Positions 41,387-51,027 of a stretch of 64,000 nucleotides of DNA are shown in pieces. The DNA comes from Amycolatopsis benzoatilytica AK 16/65. Lineage in GTDB: Bacteria; Actinomycetota; Actinomycetes; Mycobacteriales; Pseudonocardiaceae. Each line of letters starts with the position of its first letter. Position 1 is the first letter of the stretch. Where the stretch lies: NCBI RefSeq assembly GCF_000383915.1, contig NZ_KB912942.1:3547778-3611777 (forward strand). Reading direction: 5' to 3'. The notes under the pieces are model-generated. The model saw only the letters and a list, made by a program, of their open reading frames with translations, was not told the DNA's origin and ran no database searches. Position numbers and translations under genes: made by a program.

Positions 41387-42843
41387 AGCGGACTCACGCC
41401 TTCCCAGGACTGCACCTGTGCGGAGGGGGTGTAGCGGCGAACAGACTGGGTCCGTCCGACCAGCGCGCGCATCGCGGCCAGATCCGGAAGATCCTCGCCT
41501 AGAGTGCGGGCCTGGACCAGCACATTGCCCAAAGCGGTCGCTTCCACCGGGCCTGCCACGACGGGAATTCCGCACGCGTCGGCCGTGAGCTGGCACAGTA
41601 GCTCGTTGCGAGCCCCGCCGCCGACGATGTGCACGACATCGATCGTCCGTCCGCTCAGGCCCGCGGCTTCGCGGACCGTACGCCGGTAGGCCAGCGCCAA
41701 GCTGTCGAGGATGCACCGGACGACCTCGGCTCGGGTCTCCGGCGGTTCCTGCCCGGACGCCCGGCACGCCGCGACGATCCGGGCAGGCATGTCGCCCGGC
41801 GGAAGGAACTCCGGCGCGTCCACGTCGACGACCGCGCGCAGGGGACGCACGGCGGCAGCCTCGGCCAGGAGCCGCCCGAGTCCGACCCTGTCACCGCGAG
41901 CGCGCCACGTTCGCAGCGTCTCGGACAGCACCCACAGCCCCATCACATTGCGAAGAAACCGGATGGTGCCGTCGACACCGGCTTCGTTGGTGAAGTTCGC
42001 CGCCATGGCGGCGTCGGACAGCACCGGCGCGTCGAGCTCGACTCCCACCAGCGACCAGGTTCCCGAGGAGATGTAGGCGAAGGTGGCTCCCGGCTCGGCC
42101 GGGACGCCGACCACAGCCGATGCGGTGTCGTGCGATCCCACCGCAACCAGAGGCAGCGTGGGCATTCCCGCCTCTTCAGCGACCGCGGGGAGCAACGGAC
42201 CGATCAAGTCGCCGGCTGACCGCAAGGGCGGGAACAGCCCGGGCCGAAGACCAGCCTTGGCGGCGATGCCGATGGCCCAGTCGCCGGCGCGCACGTCGTA
42301 GAGCTGGGTGGTCGAGGCGTTCGTGCGTTCTGCACCGATCTGCCCGGTGAGCCAGTACGCCAGCAGGTCGGGAATCATCAGCAACGTGGCGGCTTCGCGC
42401 ACGCGCGCGCCGTCCCGCTCGGACATCAGCTGGTACAAGGTGTTGAACGGAAGCTGCTGGAGGCCCGTGACGGCGTAGAGTTCGCGGTCGGGCAGCAGGC
42501 CGCGCAGCTGTTCCGGGACGCCCTCGGTCCGGGTGTCCCGATAGTGCACGGGATTGCCGAGCAGCGTCCCGGACGGGTCGAGCAGACCGTAGTCGACGGC
42601 CCAGGAATCGATGCCCACGGCGTCGAGCGGCGCCTTCGCCTGGGCGGCCCGAATGCCCGCCAGTACTTCGGTGTAGATCGCGAGGATGTCCCAGTACAGG
42701 GTCGACTTGCCCCGTCCGGCCAGGCGCACCGGCCCGTTCGGGAACCGGTGCGCCTCCGCGAGAGCCAGTCGGCCGGGCTCGACCTCGCCCGTCATCACGC
42801 GGCCGCTCGAAGCGCCCAAATCGACCGCAGCGACCCTGATCAC
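41383..42843 (-). CDS. rhaB: Rhamnulokinase
   Basis: The 486-residue FGGY-family kinase begins VIRVAAVDLGASSGRVM, has GIDSWAVDYGLLD and HYRDTRTEGV in the sugar-binding domain, GSHDTASAVVGVP for phosphate binding and IVGGGARNELLCQLTAD for nucleotide binding. These are typical of RhaB, which phosphorylates L-rhamnulose. Length equals the family norm. The GTG at 42843 overlaps the preceding stop as GTGA. It is the last intact gene of the rhamnose operon. Confidence 0.93.
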   Translation of the reverse strand: MIRVAAVDLGASSGRVMTGEVEPGRLALAEAHRFPNGPVRLAGRGKSTLYWDILAIYTEVLAGIRAAQAKAPLDAVGIDSWAVDYGLLDPSGTLLGNPVHYRDTRTEGVPEQLRGLLPDRELYAVTGLQQLPFNTLYQLMSERDGARVREAATLLMIPDLLAYWLTGQIGAERTNASTTQLYDVRAGDWAIGIAAKAGLRPGLFPPLRSAGDLIGPLLPAVAEEAGMPTLPLVAVGSHDTASAVVGVPAEPGATFAYISSGTWSLVGVELDAPVLSDAAMAANFTNEAGVDGTIRFLRNVMGLWVLSETLRTWRARGDRVGLGRLLAEAAAVRPLRAVVDVDAPEFLPPGDMPARIVAACRASGQEPPETRAEVVRCILDSLALAYRRTVREAAGLSGRTIDVVHIVGGGARNELLCQLTADACGIPVVAGPVEATALGNVLVQARTLGEDLPDLAAMRALVGRTQSVRRYTPSAQVQSWEGVSPL

Positions 42844-44291
42844 CCGTGCACCACTGTCAACTCGAGGCCGAGGAGGTCGGCGACCGCGGCCAAGTCCGCG
42901 GTTCGGCGCCCGACCCCGAGCGCCCAATGGTGGTTCACCCCGCTGGCCGACCACGCGTCGACCCACTCCCCCGGGTCCGTCCCGAAGTCCACTCGCGACG
43001 TCGTGTTTCCGATCGACAGGACCGGCCCCGGAACGACTTCGCCCTCGGCTGCCACAAGCCGGAACGCGCCGTCCCGCAACTGCGCCAGCCCAAGAAGCGT
43101 GACCGGGCCCGGCCGTACGTCGAACTCCACCGACACGCCCCAGCCTCGTTTGCCGTGGTAGACACCGAGACCACGCAGCAACGGGCGGCGCGCGCTGATC
43201 GCCAGATGCGCCGGTCCGTCGTGGCCCATTTCGACCACATTGTCCCGGAAGTTCAGTGCCTGCAGCTCAGTGAACGAACCACCGGCACCGAGCCGGTCCA
43301 GAATCAGCATCGCGAGGGAATTGCGCAGCTCGTACTCCCCGGCGGCCGGTATGCCTCGAGCGGTCAGCAACGATGCGCCCAAGATCAGCCCAGCACCGAC
43401 CCGCTCGTGCGTTTCGCCGTCGAGGCCCCGATGGTAATAAGCCAGCGAATCGAGCGCGAAGTCCTCGACGAGCCGGTCGAGCGCGACCGAAACCCGCGCG
43501 CCCCAGGCGAAGTCCTCGTCCGCCACGGACTCGTCCAGGGTGAACACCTCGCGCACGAGCGCCATCCGCGCCGCAGTCTCGGCTTCCGTGACGGCCTCGG
43601 CTCGCACTCGCACATCGTCGATCTCCAGGATCTCGACGTGCCCGCCCAGCTGGGCCGGCACCAGAGTCGGATCAGTTGCCACGTCCAGCATGCCGGGGTA
43701 CAGGTGCCCGAGCAGGCCGTGGCGGCCGTTGCGCAGCGCCGCCCGCACGCCGGCCGCACGGATCCACCGGCTGATCCGCGTCCAGGCCCGCTCGTCCTCG
43801 AGATAACCGGACACGGACCGGAACTCCACGCCTGCCCGGCGGAACGCGTTCGCCATCTCCGGCAACGGGCACGCCCCGCAGTAAGCGAGCCAGGCCCCGG
43901 TGTCGAAAGTCGCGTGGTCCATCGCCTCCGTCGGCTGGAGGTTCAGCAACAGCACCGGCGCGCCGCTGCGCTGCGCGACCGGCACGAGCATGCTCGAGGT
44001 GAGATAGGTGGCGAGGAATCCGATGATCAAGTCGCAGCCGGCCACGCGCAGCCGCTCCGCAGCTTGCGCGCCTTCCCGTTCGTCGGAGACGAACCCGGCA
44101 TCCACGACCTCGCAGTCCATTCCGGACAGCCGCTCGGCCACCCGGCGTGCCGAAGCCTGCAGCTGCGGCAACAGGGCCGGGAACTGCGGCCAATAGGCAC
44201 CGAGCCCACCGGATATCAAGCCGACTCGGGTCCGCCTCGGGCTGATTCGCGCCAGCCCCTCAACCTCAGACCATGGCAGCGCTGCTGTCAT
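42840..44291 (-). CDS. L-arabinose/L-fucose isomerase-like protein
   Basis: This 483-residue protein resembles the arabinose/fucose isomerase superfamily: GLISGGLGAYWPQFP at the start, DLIIGFLATYLTSSMLVPVAQ, FTLDESVADEDFAWGARVSVALDRLV, and SGVNHHWALGVG near the end (His pair of the metal site). Its sequence is far from canonical AraA. AAGGAGG precedes the ATG, and it overlaps the rhamnulokinase start. The operon already codes an RhaI-type rhamnose isomerase, so this may isomerise a second deoxy-sugar that shares RhaB and the aldolase, for example fucose or a rhamnose epimer; this is inference. Confidence 0.8.
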   Translation of the reverse strand: MTAALPWSEVEGLARISPRRTRVGLISGGLGAYWPQFPALLPQLQASARRVAERLSGMDCEVVDAGFVSDEREGAQAAERLRVAGCDLIIGFLATYLTSSMLVPVAQRSGAPVLLLNLQPTEAMDHATFDTGAWLAYCGACPLPEMANAFRRAGVEFRSVSGYLEDERAWTRISRWIRAAGVRAALRNGRHGLLGHLYPGMLDVATDPTLVPAQLGGHVEILEIDDVRVRAEAVTEAETAARMALVREVFTLDESVADEDFAWGARVSVALDRLVEDFALDSLAYYHRGLDGETHERVGAGLILGASLLTARGIPAAGEYELRNSLAMLILDRLGAGGSFTELQALNFRDNVVEMGHDGPAHLAISARRPLLRGLGVYHGKRGWGVSVEFDVRPGPVTLLGLAQLRDGAFRLVAAEGEVVPGPVLSIGNTTSRVDFGTDPGEWVDAWSASGVNHHWALGVGRRTADLAAVADLLGLELTVVHG

Positions 44292-44304
44292 CGCGTCCTC
44301 CTTC

Positions 44305-46341
44305 TCATCGCAAGAACGCCGCGGCGACGCCCGCGTCGACCGGCACGTGCAGGCCGGTGGTGTGGGTGAGATCGCCGCCGGTCAGCGCGAACACCGCGGC
44401 CGCGACGTGCTCTGGCAGGACTTCGCGCTTGAGGATGGTGCGCTGCGCGTAGAACTCGCCCAGCTTCTCCTCCGGCACTCCGTACACCGCGGCCCGTTGC
44501 GCACCCCATCCGCCTGCGAAGATCCCGGACCCGCGCACGACGCCGTCCGGGTTCACGCCGTTGACCCGGATCCCGTGCTCGCCCAGCTCCGCCGCGAGCA
44601 GCCGGACCTGATGCGCCTGATCCGCCTTCGCCGCGCCGTAGGCCACGTTGTTCGGCCCGGCGAACACCGAGTTCTTGGAAGAGATATAGACGATGTCGCC
44701 GCCCATTCCCTGCTCGATCATCGCCCGCGCGGCCGCCTGGGAAACCAGGAACGATCCCTTCGCCATCACGTCGTGCTGCAGGTCCCAGTCGCGTTCGGTG
44801 GTCTCCAGCAACGGCTTCGAGATCGACAGCCCGGCGTTGTTCACGACCAGGTCCACCCCGCCGAACGCGAGCGCCGTCTCCGCGATCGAGGCCGCCACCG
44901 CCTCCCCGTCGGTGACGTCCGCGGCCACTGCGACCGCCCGGTCCGGGCCGCCGATCCCTTCGGCGACCGCCTGCGCCGCCTCGGCGTCCCGGTCTGCGAC
45001 CGCAACGCACGCACCTTCGGCCGCGAGCCGTTCCGCGATGGCCTCGCCGATGCCGGAACCGGCTCCGGTGACCAGCGCGATCCGCCCGGCCAGCGGCTTG
45101 GGCTCCGGCATCCGCCGCAGCTTCGCCTCTTCCAGCGCCCAGTACTCGATCCGGAACTTCTCGCCCTCCGGGATCGGTGCGTAGGTCGACACCGCCTCGG
45201 CACCGCGCATCACGTTGATCGCGTTGACGTAGAACTCGCCCGCCACCCGCGCGGTCTGCTTGTCCTTGCCGAACGAGAACATCCCGACCCCGGGAACCAG
45301 GACAATCGCCGGGTCCGCACCGCGCATCGCCGGGCTGTCCGGCGATGCGTACCTGCCGTAGTAAGCCGCGTAGTCAGCGCGGTAGGCGTTGTGCAGCTCC
45401 TTCAGTCGAGCCACCGCCTCGTCCAGCGGCGCGGTGCCGGGCAGGTCGAGCACTAGCGGACGGACCTTGGTGCGCAGGAAGTGGTCCGGGCACGATGTTC
45501 CGAGCGCGGCCAGCTGTCCCAGCTTCTCCCGTGCCAGGAAATCGAGCACTGTTCCGTTGTCGGTGAAATGGCCGACCTGCCGCTGATCCGTGGACGCGAG
45601 GCCGCGCACCACCGGGGCGAGCGCTGCGGCCCGAGCCCGGCGTTCTTCTTCCGGCAACGGCTCGTACCCGGCCACCACGGCACCGAAAGGTTCCGGCGCG
45701 CCACGCTCTGCCAGGAACTTCTCGGCGATGCGGATGATCTCCAGGGAATTGCGCTCGCACTCCTCAGAAGTCGTTCCCCAGGCGGTGATGCCGTGCCCGC
45801 CGAGGATGACGCCGATCGCCTGCGGGTTCGCCGCTTTGACCGCCGCGATGTCCAAGCCCAGCTGGAAACCCGGCCGCCGCCAATCGACCCATGCGACCCG
45901 GTCGCCGAAGCATTCCTTCGTCAGCGCCGCGCCGTCGGCCGCGGTCGCCAGCGCGATGCCGGAATCGGGGTGCAGGTGGTCGACGTGCGCGGCGTCGACC
46001 AAGCCGTGCATCGCCGTGTCGATCGACGGCGCCGCACCGCTCCGGCCGTGCAGGCAGTAGTCGAACGCGGCGACCATCTCGTCCTCGCGCTCGACGCCCG
46101 GGTACACATCCACGAGCGACCGCAGACGGTCGAGCCGCAGCACGGCGAGCCCGTCCTGGGTCAAGGTGCCCAAGTCGCCGCCCGAACCCTTGACCCACAA
46201 CAGCTCCGCAGGCGATCCGGTGACCGGATCCACAATGGACCCTTTGGCGGAGGTATTGCCGCCGGCGTAGTTGGTGTTGCGCGGATCGCCGCCCAGCCTG
46301 TTGCTGCGCGCGACCAGTTCCTCCGGCACAGTCACGGTCAC
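44305..46341 (-). CDS. rhaEW: Bifunctional rhamnulose-1-phosphate aldolase/short-chain dehydrogenase
   Basis: The 678-residue fusion has a class II aldolase domain (1 to about 400; LWVKGSGGDLGTL, HVDHLHPDSGIA with metal-binding His, VILGGHGITAWG) and a C-terminal SDR domain (VTGAGSGIGEAIA, VNNAGLS, VAYGAAKADQAHQV). The aldolase splits rhamnulose-1-phosphate into dihydroxyacetone phosphate and lactaldehyde; the SDR oxidises lactaldehyde. The GTG at 46341 gives a GTGA overlap with rhaI; a GTG at 46335 and ATG at 46350 are alternatives. The fusion is common in actinobacteria and rhizobia. Confidence 0.93.
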   Translation of the reverse strand: MTVTVPEELVARSNRLGGDPRNTNYAGGNTSAKGSIVDPVTGSPAELLWVKGSGGDLGTLTQDGLAVLRLDRLRSLVDVYPGVEREDEMVAAFDYCLHGRSGAAPSIDTAMHGLVDAAHVDHLHPDSGIALATAADGAALTKECFGDRVAWVDWRRPGFQLGLDIAAVKAANPQAIGVILGGHGITAWGTTSEECERNSLEIIRIAEKFLAERGAPEPFGAVVAGYEPLPEEERRARAAALAPVVRGLASTDQRQVGHFTDNGTVLDFLAREKLGQLAALGTSCPDHFLRTKVRPLVLDLPGTAPLDEAVARLKELHNAYRADYAAYYGRYASPDSPAMRGADPAIVLVPGVGMFSFGKDKQTARVAGEFYVNAINVMRGAEAVSTYAPIPEGEKFRIEYWALEEAKLRRMPEPKPLAGRIALVTGAGSGIGEAIAERLAAEGACVAVADRDAEAAQAVAEGIGGPDRAVAVAADVTDGEAVAASIAETALAFGGVDLVVNNAGLSISKPLLETTERDWDLQHDVMAKGSFLVSQAAARAMIEQGMGGDIVYISSKNSVFAGPNNVAYGAAKADQAHQVRLLAAELGEHGIRVNGVNPDGVVRGSGIFAGGWGAQRAAVYGVPEEKLGEFYAQRTILKREVLPEHVAAAVFALTGGDLTHTTGLHVPVDAGVAAAFLR

Positions 46342-47528
46342 GCTCCCCATCCGGCCTGCTGCCCGTCGGCACGCTCGGCCTCGATCCTCTCCTGGTAGCC
46401 GCTGCGGTGGTAGGCCGCGACCGGGTCCGGGTCCAGCCCGGCCTCTTCGCGCACCTCCGCGAGCAGCGGCCGGACGTCGGTGTTGTACGCGTCCATCAGG
46501 ATCGCGTTCGCGCCCAGCACATCTCCGCTCTGCTGGGCGGCGCGCAGCGCGGGCCGGTCGACCAGCAGCGCCTTCGCCGTGGCCTCCTGGACGTTCATCA
46601 CCGACCGGATGATCGCCGGGATCTTCGCCTCGATGTTGTGACACTGATCCAGCATGAAGTTGATGCCGTAGGACGGGTCGAGCGCGTCGCCGCGGACGAT
46701 CTCGTACATGATCCGGAACAACTGGAACGGATCCGCCGCACCGGCCATCAGGTCGTCGTCGGCGTAGAACCGGGAGTTGAAGTCGAAAGCGCCCAGCTTC
46801 CCCGCGCGCAACAGGAACGCGACGATGAACTCGATGTTCGTGCCGGGCGCGTGGTGTCCGGTGTCGATGCACACCGTCGCCTTCTCCCCCAGCTCCAGGC
46901 AGTGCGCGTAGGACGTGCCCCAGTCTGGCACGTCGGTAGCGTAGAACGCCGGCTCGAACAGCTTGTACTCCAACAGCATCCGCTGGCCGGCACCAAGCCG
47001 GTCGTATGCCTCGCGAAGTGCCGCGGCGAGCCGGTCCTGCCGGTCTCGCAGGTCGTCCTGGCCCGGATAGTTGAGGCCGTCGGAGAACCACAGCTTCAGA
47101 TCGCGGGAACCGGTCGCGTCCATCACGGCGACCGCCTCGAGCAGGTGGTCGGTCGCCTTGCGCCGGATCCCGGCGTCCGGGTTGGTGACCGAGCCGAGCT
47201 TGTAGTCCTCGTCCTGGAACACGTTCGTGTTGATCGCACCGATCTCGACGCCGAGGTCCTCCGCGTAGCGGCGCAACGCACCGAAATCCTCGACGTGGTC
47301 CCACGGGATGTGCAGCGCCACGCTCGGCGCCGCGCCGGTGAGCCGGTGCACGACCGCTGCGTCCGCGATCTTCTCCTCCGGGGTGCGCGGGACTCCGCGC
47401 TGCGGGAACACCTTGAACCGGGTCCCCGAATTCGCGAACGCCCACGACGGCGTCTCGATCCGCTGCGCCCGCAGTGCGGACTTCACGGCCGTCAGGTCGG
47501 ACAAGTCGATCACTTCTCTTCTGCTCAT
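46338..47528 (-). CDS. rhaI: L-rhamnose isomerase (RhaI type)
   Basis: The 396-residue protein matches the Pseudomonas-type rhamnose isomerase: PSWAFANSGTRFKVFPQ, LLEYKLFEPAFYATDVPDWG with metal-binding Glu, VCIDTGHHAPGTNIEF and LGAFDFNSRFYADDDL, all on a TIM barrel. It converts L-rhamnose to L-rhamnulose. It overlaps the mutarotase gene upstream (ATGA) and the aldolase gene downstream (GTGA), so the catabolic core is tightly coupled. Confidence 0.94.
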   Translation of the reverse strand: MSRREVIDLSDLTAVKSALRAQRIETPSWAFANSGTRFKVFPQRGVPRTPEEKIADAAVVHRLTGAAPSVALHIPWDHVEDFGALRRYAEDLGVEIGAINTNVFQDEDYKLGSVTNPDAGIRRKATDHLLEAVAVMDATGSRDLKLWFSDGLNYPGQDDLRDRQDRLAAALREAYDRLGAGQRMLLEYKLFEPAFYATDVPDWGTSYAHCLELGEKATVCIDTGHHAPGTNIEFIVAFLLRAGKLGAFDFNSRFYADDDLMAGAADPFQLFRIMYEIVRGDALDPSYGINFMLDQCHNIEAKIPAIIRSVMNVQEATAKALLVDRPALRAAQQSGDVLGANAILMDAYNTDVRPLLAEVREEAGLDPDPVAAYHRSGYQERIEAERADGQQAGWGA

Positions 47529-47863
47529 GCGCTTTCGCGCTTTCCGTCAAGGTGGAAGACCTCGTTCAGCAGCCACAGGTTCTCGTCCGGCCGATGTTCG
47601 CCCGATCCAGTGAAGAAGGCCGCCATCTCCGCCTGCCAGCGCGCGTTGACCTCGGTACGCTCCATCGCTGCCTGCGCGGCGGCGAGGTCGTCCGCCTCCA
47701 CGTAGCCGATGAGGAGGCCGTCCTCGCGGAGGAAGAGCGAGTAGTTCCGCCAGCCGCATTCGGCGAGCGCGGCCCGCATCTCGGGCCACACGGCGCGGTG
47801 CCGCTCGGCGTATTCCTCCAGCCGGTCGGGTTTCACCTGCAGGCAGAAGCAGTATCGAGCCAC
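47525..47863 (-). CDS. rhaM: L-rhamnose mutarotase
   Basis: The 112-residue protein has the mutarotase pattern: ARYCFCLQVKPDRLEEYAERH, VWPEM, NYSLFLREDGLLIGYVEADD and WLLNEVFHLD. RhaM interconverts alpha and beta anomers of L-rhamnose so that uptake feeds the isomerase. The GTG at 47863 has GGAGG six bases upstream and lies after the hairpin that follows the binding-protein gene. Confidence 0.93.
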   Translation of the reverse strand: MARYCFCLQVKPDRLEEYAERHRAVWPEMRAALAECGWRNYSLFLREDGLLIGYVEADDLAAAQAAMERTEVNARWQAEMAAFFTGSGEHRPDENLWLLNEVFHLDGKRESA

Positions 47864-47877
47864 AGTCGGTCCTCCGT

Positions 47878-47908
47878 GGACCCGGCCGGACGAAGCCCAG
47901 CCGGGTCC
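47878..47908 (-). terminator. Intra-operon hairpin after the binding-protein gene
   Basis: GGACCCGGC (47878-47886) and GCCGGGTCC (47900-47908) form a perfect 9-bp stem just past the binding-protein stop at 47914. It likely stabilises or partly terminates the transcript so that the binding protein is made in excess over the catabolic enzymes. Confidence 0.6.
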
Positions 47909-47913
47909 GGGCG

Positions 47914-48990
47914 TCAGAAGTTGAACTTGTCGATGTTGTTCGCGTCGAAGGTCGTCGGCGGTCCGAGCACGATCTCGCCGTCCGCGCCGATCGTGTACTC
48001 GCCGAGCTTGCCGGCCTTGAACTTCTCGCCTTGCTTGCCGGTGATCTGGCCAGACTCCAGCGCGACGCCCGCGTACGCGGCGAGGTAGCCGATGTCCGCC
48101 GGGTTCCACAGCGCGAACTGCTTGACCGTGCCGTCCTTGACGAATGCGCGCATCTGGTTCGGCGTGCCGAGCCCGGTCACCGCGACTTTGCCCTTGTAGC
48201 TCGACGAACTGACGTACCGGGCCGCGGCCGCGATTCCGACCGTCGTGGGTGCCACGATCACCTTGAGGTTCGGGAACGACTGCAGCAGGCCCTGTGCTTC
48301 CTGGAACGACTTCTGGTCGTCGTCGTTGCCGTAGGCGACCTTGTCCAGTTTCAGGCCCGCGTAGTCCGGCTTGGCGAGTTCCTTCTTCAGCACGTCGATC
48401 CAGGCGTTCTGGTTGGTGGCGTTGGGCGTCGCGGACAGCACCGCGATCTCCCCGGACCCGCCGGACAGTTCCTTCGCCTGCTTGGCCAGCTGCTCGCCGA
48501 TGCCTTGCGTGGTCGCCTGGTTGATGAACACGTCGCGACAGTTCTTGGCCGCGTCCGAGTCGAACGCGACGACCTTGATGCCCGCGCTGCGGGCCTGGTT
48601 CAGCGACGGGCACACCGCGTTCGGGTCGTTCGCGGCGATGCCGATGACGTCCTGCTGCTGCTGGATCAGTGTGTTGATGTAGCTGACTTGCGAGGACGCG
48701 CTCGCGTCGTTCGGGCCGACCAGCTTGTACTCGCCCTTCAGCTCGCTCAGCGCCGCTTTGCCTCCGCTGGCCTCGATGTCGCTGTAGGGATTGTTGAGCT
48801 GCTTGGGCAGGAAGGCCATCTTGACGCCGGTCTTGGACGCGGCGTTCGGGTTCGCCGACGCGGTGGACGCAGCCGGCCCGGAACCCGAACTGCTGTTCTT
48901 CGTGGTGCCGCCACAGGCGGTGAGACCGAGCACCAGGACGGCCGCGCTTGCGACCGACACGGCGCCGGAGGGGAATCGACGGGACATCAT
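47914..48990 (-). CDS. rhaS: Rhamnose ABC transporter substrate-binding lipoprotein
   Basis: The 358-residue periplasmic-binding-protein-family product has a lipoprotein signal ending LGLTACGG (lipid cysteine near residue 26), then a low-complexity Ser/Ala linker and a sugar-binding fold (MAFLPKQLNNPY, VIGIAANDPNAVCP, IKVVAFDSDA, VKQFALWNPADIGYLAAY). These match RhaS. Two adjacent ATGs at 48990 and 48987 follow AAGGTG. The gene starts just after the second permease gene. Confidence 0.92.
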   Translation of the reverse strand: MMSRRFPSGAVSVASAAVLVLGLTACGGTTKNSSSGSGPAASTASANPNAASKTGVKMAFLPKQLNNPYSDIEASGGKAALSELKGEYKLVGPNDASASSQVSYINTLIQQQQDVIGIAANDPNAVCPSLNQARSAGIKVVAFDSDAAKNCRDVFINQATTQGIGEQLAKQAKELSGGSGEIAVLSATPNATNQNAWIDVLKKELAKPDYAGLKLDKVAYGNDDDQKSFQEAQGLLQSFPNLKVIVAPTTVGIAAAARYVSSSSYKGKVAVTGLGTPNQMRAFVKDGTVKQFALWNPADIGYLAAYAGVALESGQITGKQGEKFKAGKLGEYTIGADGEIVLGPPTTFDANNIDKFNF

Positions 48991-48992
48991 TG

Positions 48993-49991
48993 TCACCTTT
49001 CTGGAATTGCCGCGCTGCGGGCCCGATGCCGGCGCCGCAGCGCCGCACCGGCAGAGGAGAGGAGATTGGGCAGCAGAACCGAGATGATCAGCAGGACCCC
49101 GGTCACGACGTTCAGGGCTTCGTTCGACACGTCCTGCAGGCGCAACGCGTTCTGCAGGACCGCCAGCAGCAGCACCCCGCCGAGCACCCCGGGCAGCGTG
49201 CCCTTGCCGCCGAAGATCGAGACGCCGCCGAGCAGCACGGCGGCCACCACCGCGAGTTCCAGTCCGAAACCATTGTCGGCACGGGCGCTCGAATAGCGCA
49301 GCGTCCAGAGGACCCCGGCCAGTCCGGCGACGGCCCCGCTCACCACGTAGAGCCAGAACTTCAGCCGTCCGGTGCGGATGCCGGCGAATCGCGCCGCCTG
49401 ATCGCTCGCGCCGGCGGCGAACGCGGCGCGGCCGACCGGCGTCGCGTGCAGCACCACCCCGAAAACGACCGCCAGCGCGAGCAGCGGCAGCAACACGTTC
49501 GGGAGCGCGCCGCCTCCGGCGACCCAGCCGGTGTAGGAGGCCGGGAAGTCGGCGACCGCGCTGTCCCCCAGAACCACGAAGGCCAAGCCCCGGAACAGGG
49601 CCATCGTGCCGATGGTGACGGCGAGAGACGGCAGCTTCAGCACGGTCACGAAGAAGCCGTTCACCGCGCCGAGCAACGCCCCGAGGACGATGCAGAGCGG
49701 AATGATCGTCTGGATGCTGAGGCCCGCGTTCCACAGCGAGCCCATCACCGCCGAGGTCAGCCCGAGCGTGCTCGCCACCGAGAGATCGATCTCGCCGGTG
49801 ACGATGACGAACGTCATCGGCAGCGCCATCAACGCGATCGGCAGCAGGTCCAGCAACAGGAACGTGAAGTTGCGGCTGGTGCCGAAGTTCTCGACGGCGC
49901 CGGACGCGATCGCCAGGCCCGCGACGGCGACAGCGATCACGGCGACGTCCCAGCTGAGCAGCCGGCCGAGCCGGTTCCCGCGGTCAGACAT
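48993..49991 (-). CDS. rhaQ: Rhamnose ABC transporter permease
   Basis: The 332-residue protein has eight to ten hydrophobic segments and the family motif MTFVIVTGEIDLSVAST and ASDQAARFAGIRTGRLKF (coupling-helix region) of ribose/rhamnose-type permeases. It pairs with the permease coded upstream, whose stop it overlaps by eight bases. It forms the membrane channel with that protein. Confidence 0.9.
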   Translation of the reverse strand: MSDRGNRLGRLLSWDVAVIAVAVAGLAIASGAVENFGTSRNFTFLLLDLLPIALMALPMTFVIVTGEIDLSVASTLGLTSAVMGSLWNAGLSIQTIIPLCIVLGALLGAVNGFFVTVLKLPSLAVTIGTMALFRGLAFVVLGDSAVADFPASYTGWVAGGGALPNVLLPLLALAVVFGVVLHATPVGRAAFAAGASDQAARFAGIRTGRLKFWLYVVSGAVAGLAGVLWTLRYSSARADNGFGLELAVVAAVLLGGVSIFGGKGTLPGVLGGVLLLAVLQNALRLQDVSNEALNVVTGVLLIISVLLPNLLSSAGAALRRRHRARSAAIPER

Positions 49992-51027
49992 GGGAATTCC
50001 TCTTCTTGAGCGCTTTGGCGACGCGGACCGCGACCAGCCGGTCTGCGCCGATGGCCAGCAGGATCAGCGCGCCGACGATCGCCTGCTGCCAGAACTGGTT
50101 GATGTCCAGAACCGCCAGCGAGCTGCCGATCACAGTCAGCAGGAGCGCGCCGAGGCTCGCGCCCCACACCGATCCGCTGCCGCCGAACACCGCGACCCCG
50201 CCCACGACCGCCGCGGCGACGACGTTGAGCTCGTAACCGGTTCCCGCCGCGGCATCGACCGTGCTGAACCGGGCGGCGAAGAGCACGCCCGCCAGCCCGG
50301 CCAGCGCTCCGCAGACGAGGAACGCGACCGTGGTGTTGCGGCCGACCTTGATGCCCGCCAGCTCGGCAGCCTGCGGACTCGACCCCATGGCATACAGCTC
50401 GCGTCCGCCGCGATAGCTGCGCAACACGACCCCGGCGACCACCAGCACGAGCACCGCGATCAAGACCAGCCATGGCACCCCCAGCAGCGACGCGTCCCCG
50501 AACTCCACGAACGAGCGAGGCAGCTTGTCGGCGTTGATCTGCTGACCGCCGGCCCAGAAATAGGTCACCCCGCGAAACGCGTACAGCGTGCCGAGCGTGA
50601 CGACCAGCGCCGGCACCCGGCCGAAGCGCACCACCGCGCCGTTCACCAGCCCGCACCCCGCGCCGATGCCAAGCCCGGCCAGCAACGCCACGATCACCGG
50701 CAACCCCGGGTTGCCCTCCATCAACGAACCGACCGCGAAAGCCGACAGGCCGAGCACCGAACCGACCGACAGGTCGATGTTGCGCGTGATCATCACGATC
50801 GCTTGCCCCACGGCCAGCACCGCGAGGATCGCCGTGCCCAGCAGGATGTCCCTGATGTTCTGCCCGGACAGGAACCGGCCGTTCTGGGTCGCGGTGAACG
50901 CCACGAGCACCAGCAGCGCCAAGACGATGCCCGACTCGCGCGCTTTGAACACAGCCCCGAACACCGTCCTGCCCATGCCCGCGCTCGCCTGCGGGGGCGG
51001 CGCGGCAGCCACCTTCGTCGCGTTCAT
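49984..51027 (-). CDS. rhaP: Rhamnose ABC transporter permease
   Basis: The 347-residue membrane protein is of the ribose/rhamnose permease family: VMITRNIDLSVGSVLGLSAF, GAVVRFGRVPALVVTLGTL and YAMGSSPQAAELAGIKVGR. It begins with about 30 polar cytoplasmic residues. The ATG at 51027 overlaps the ATPase stop as ATGA; longer starts are antisense noise. Confidence 0.9.
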   Translation of the reverse strand: MNATKVAAAPPPQASAGMGRTVFGAVFKARESGIVLALLVLVAFTATQNGRFLSGQNIRDILLGTAILAVLAVGQAIVMITRNIDLSVGSVLGLSAFAVGSLMEGNPGLPVIVALLAGLGIGAGCGLVNGAVVRFGRVPALVVTLGTLYAFRGVTYFWAGGQQINADKLPRSFVEFGDASLLGVPWLVLIAVLVLVVAGVVLRSYRGGRELYAMGSSPQAAELAGIKVGRNTTVAFLVCGALAGLAGVLFAARFSTVDAAAGTGYELNVVAAAVVGGVAVFGGSGSVWGASLGALLLTVIGSSLAVLDINQFWQQAIVGALILLAIGADRLVAVRVAKALKKRNSHV

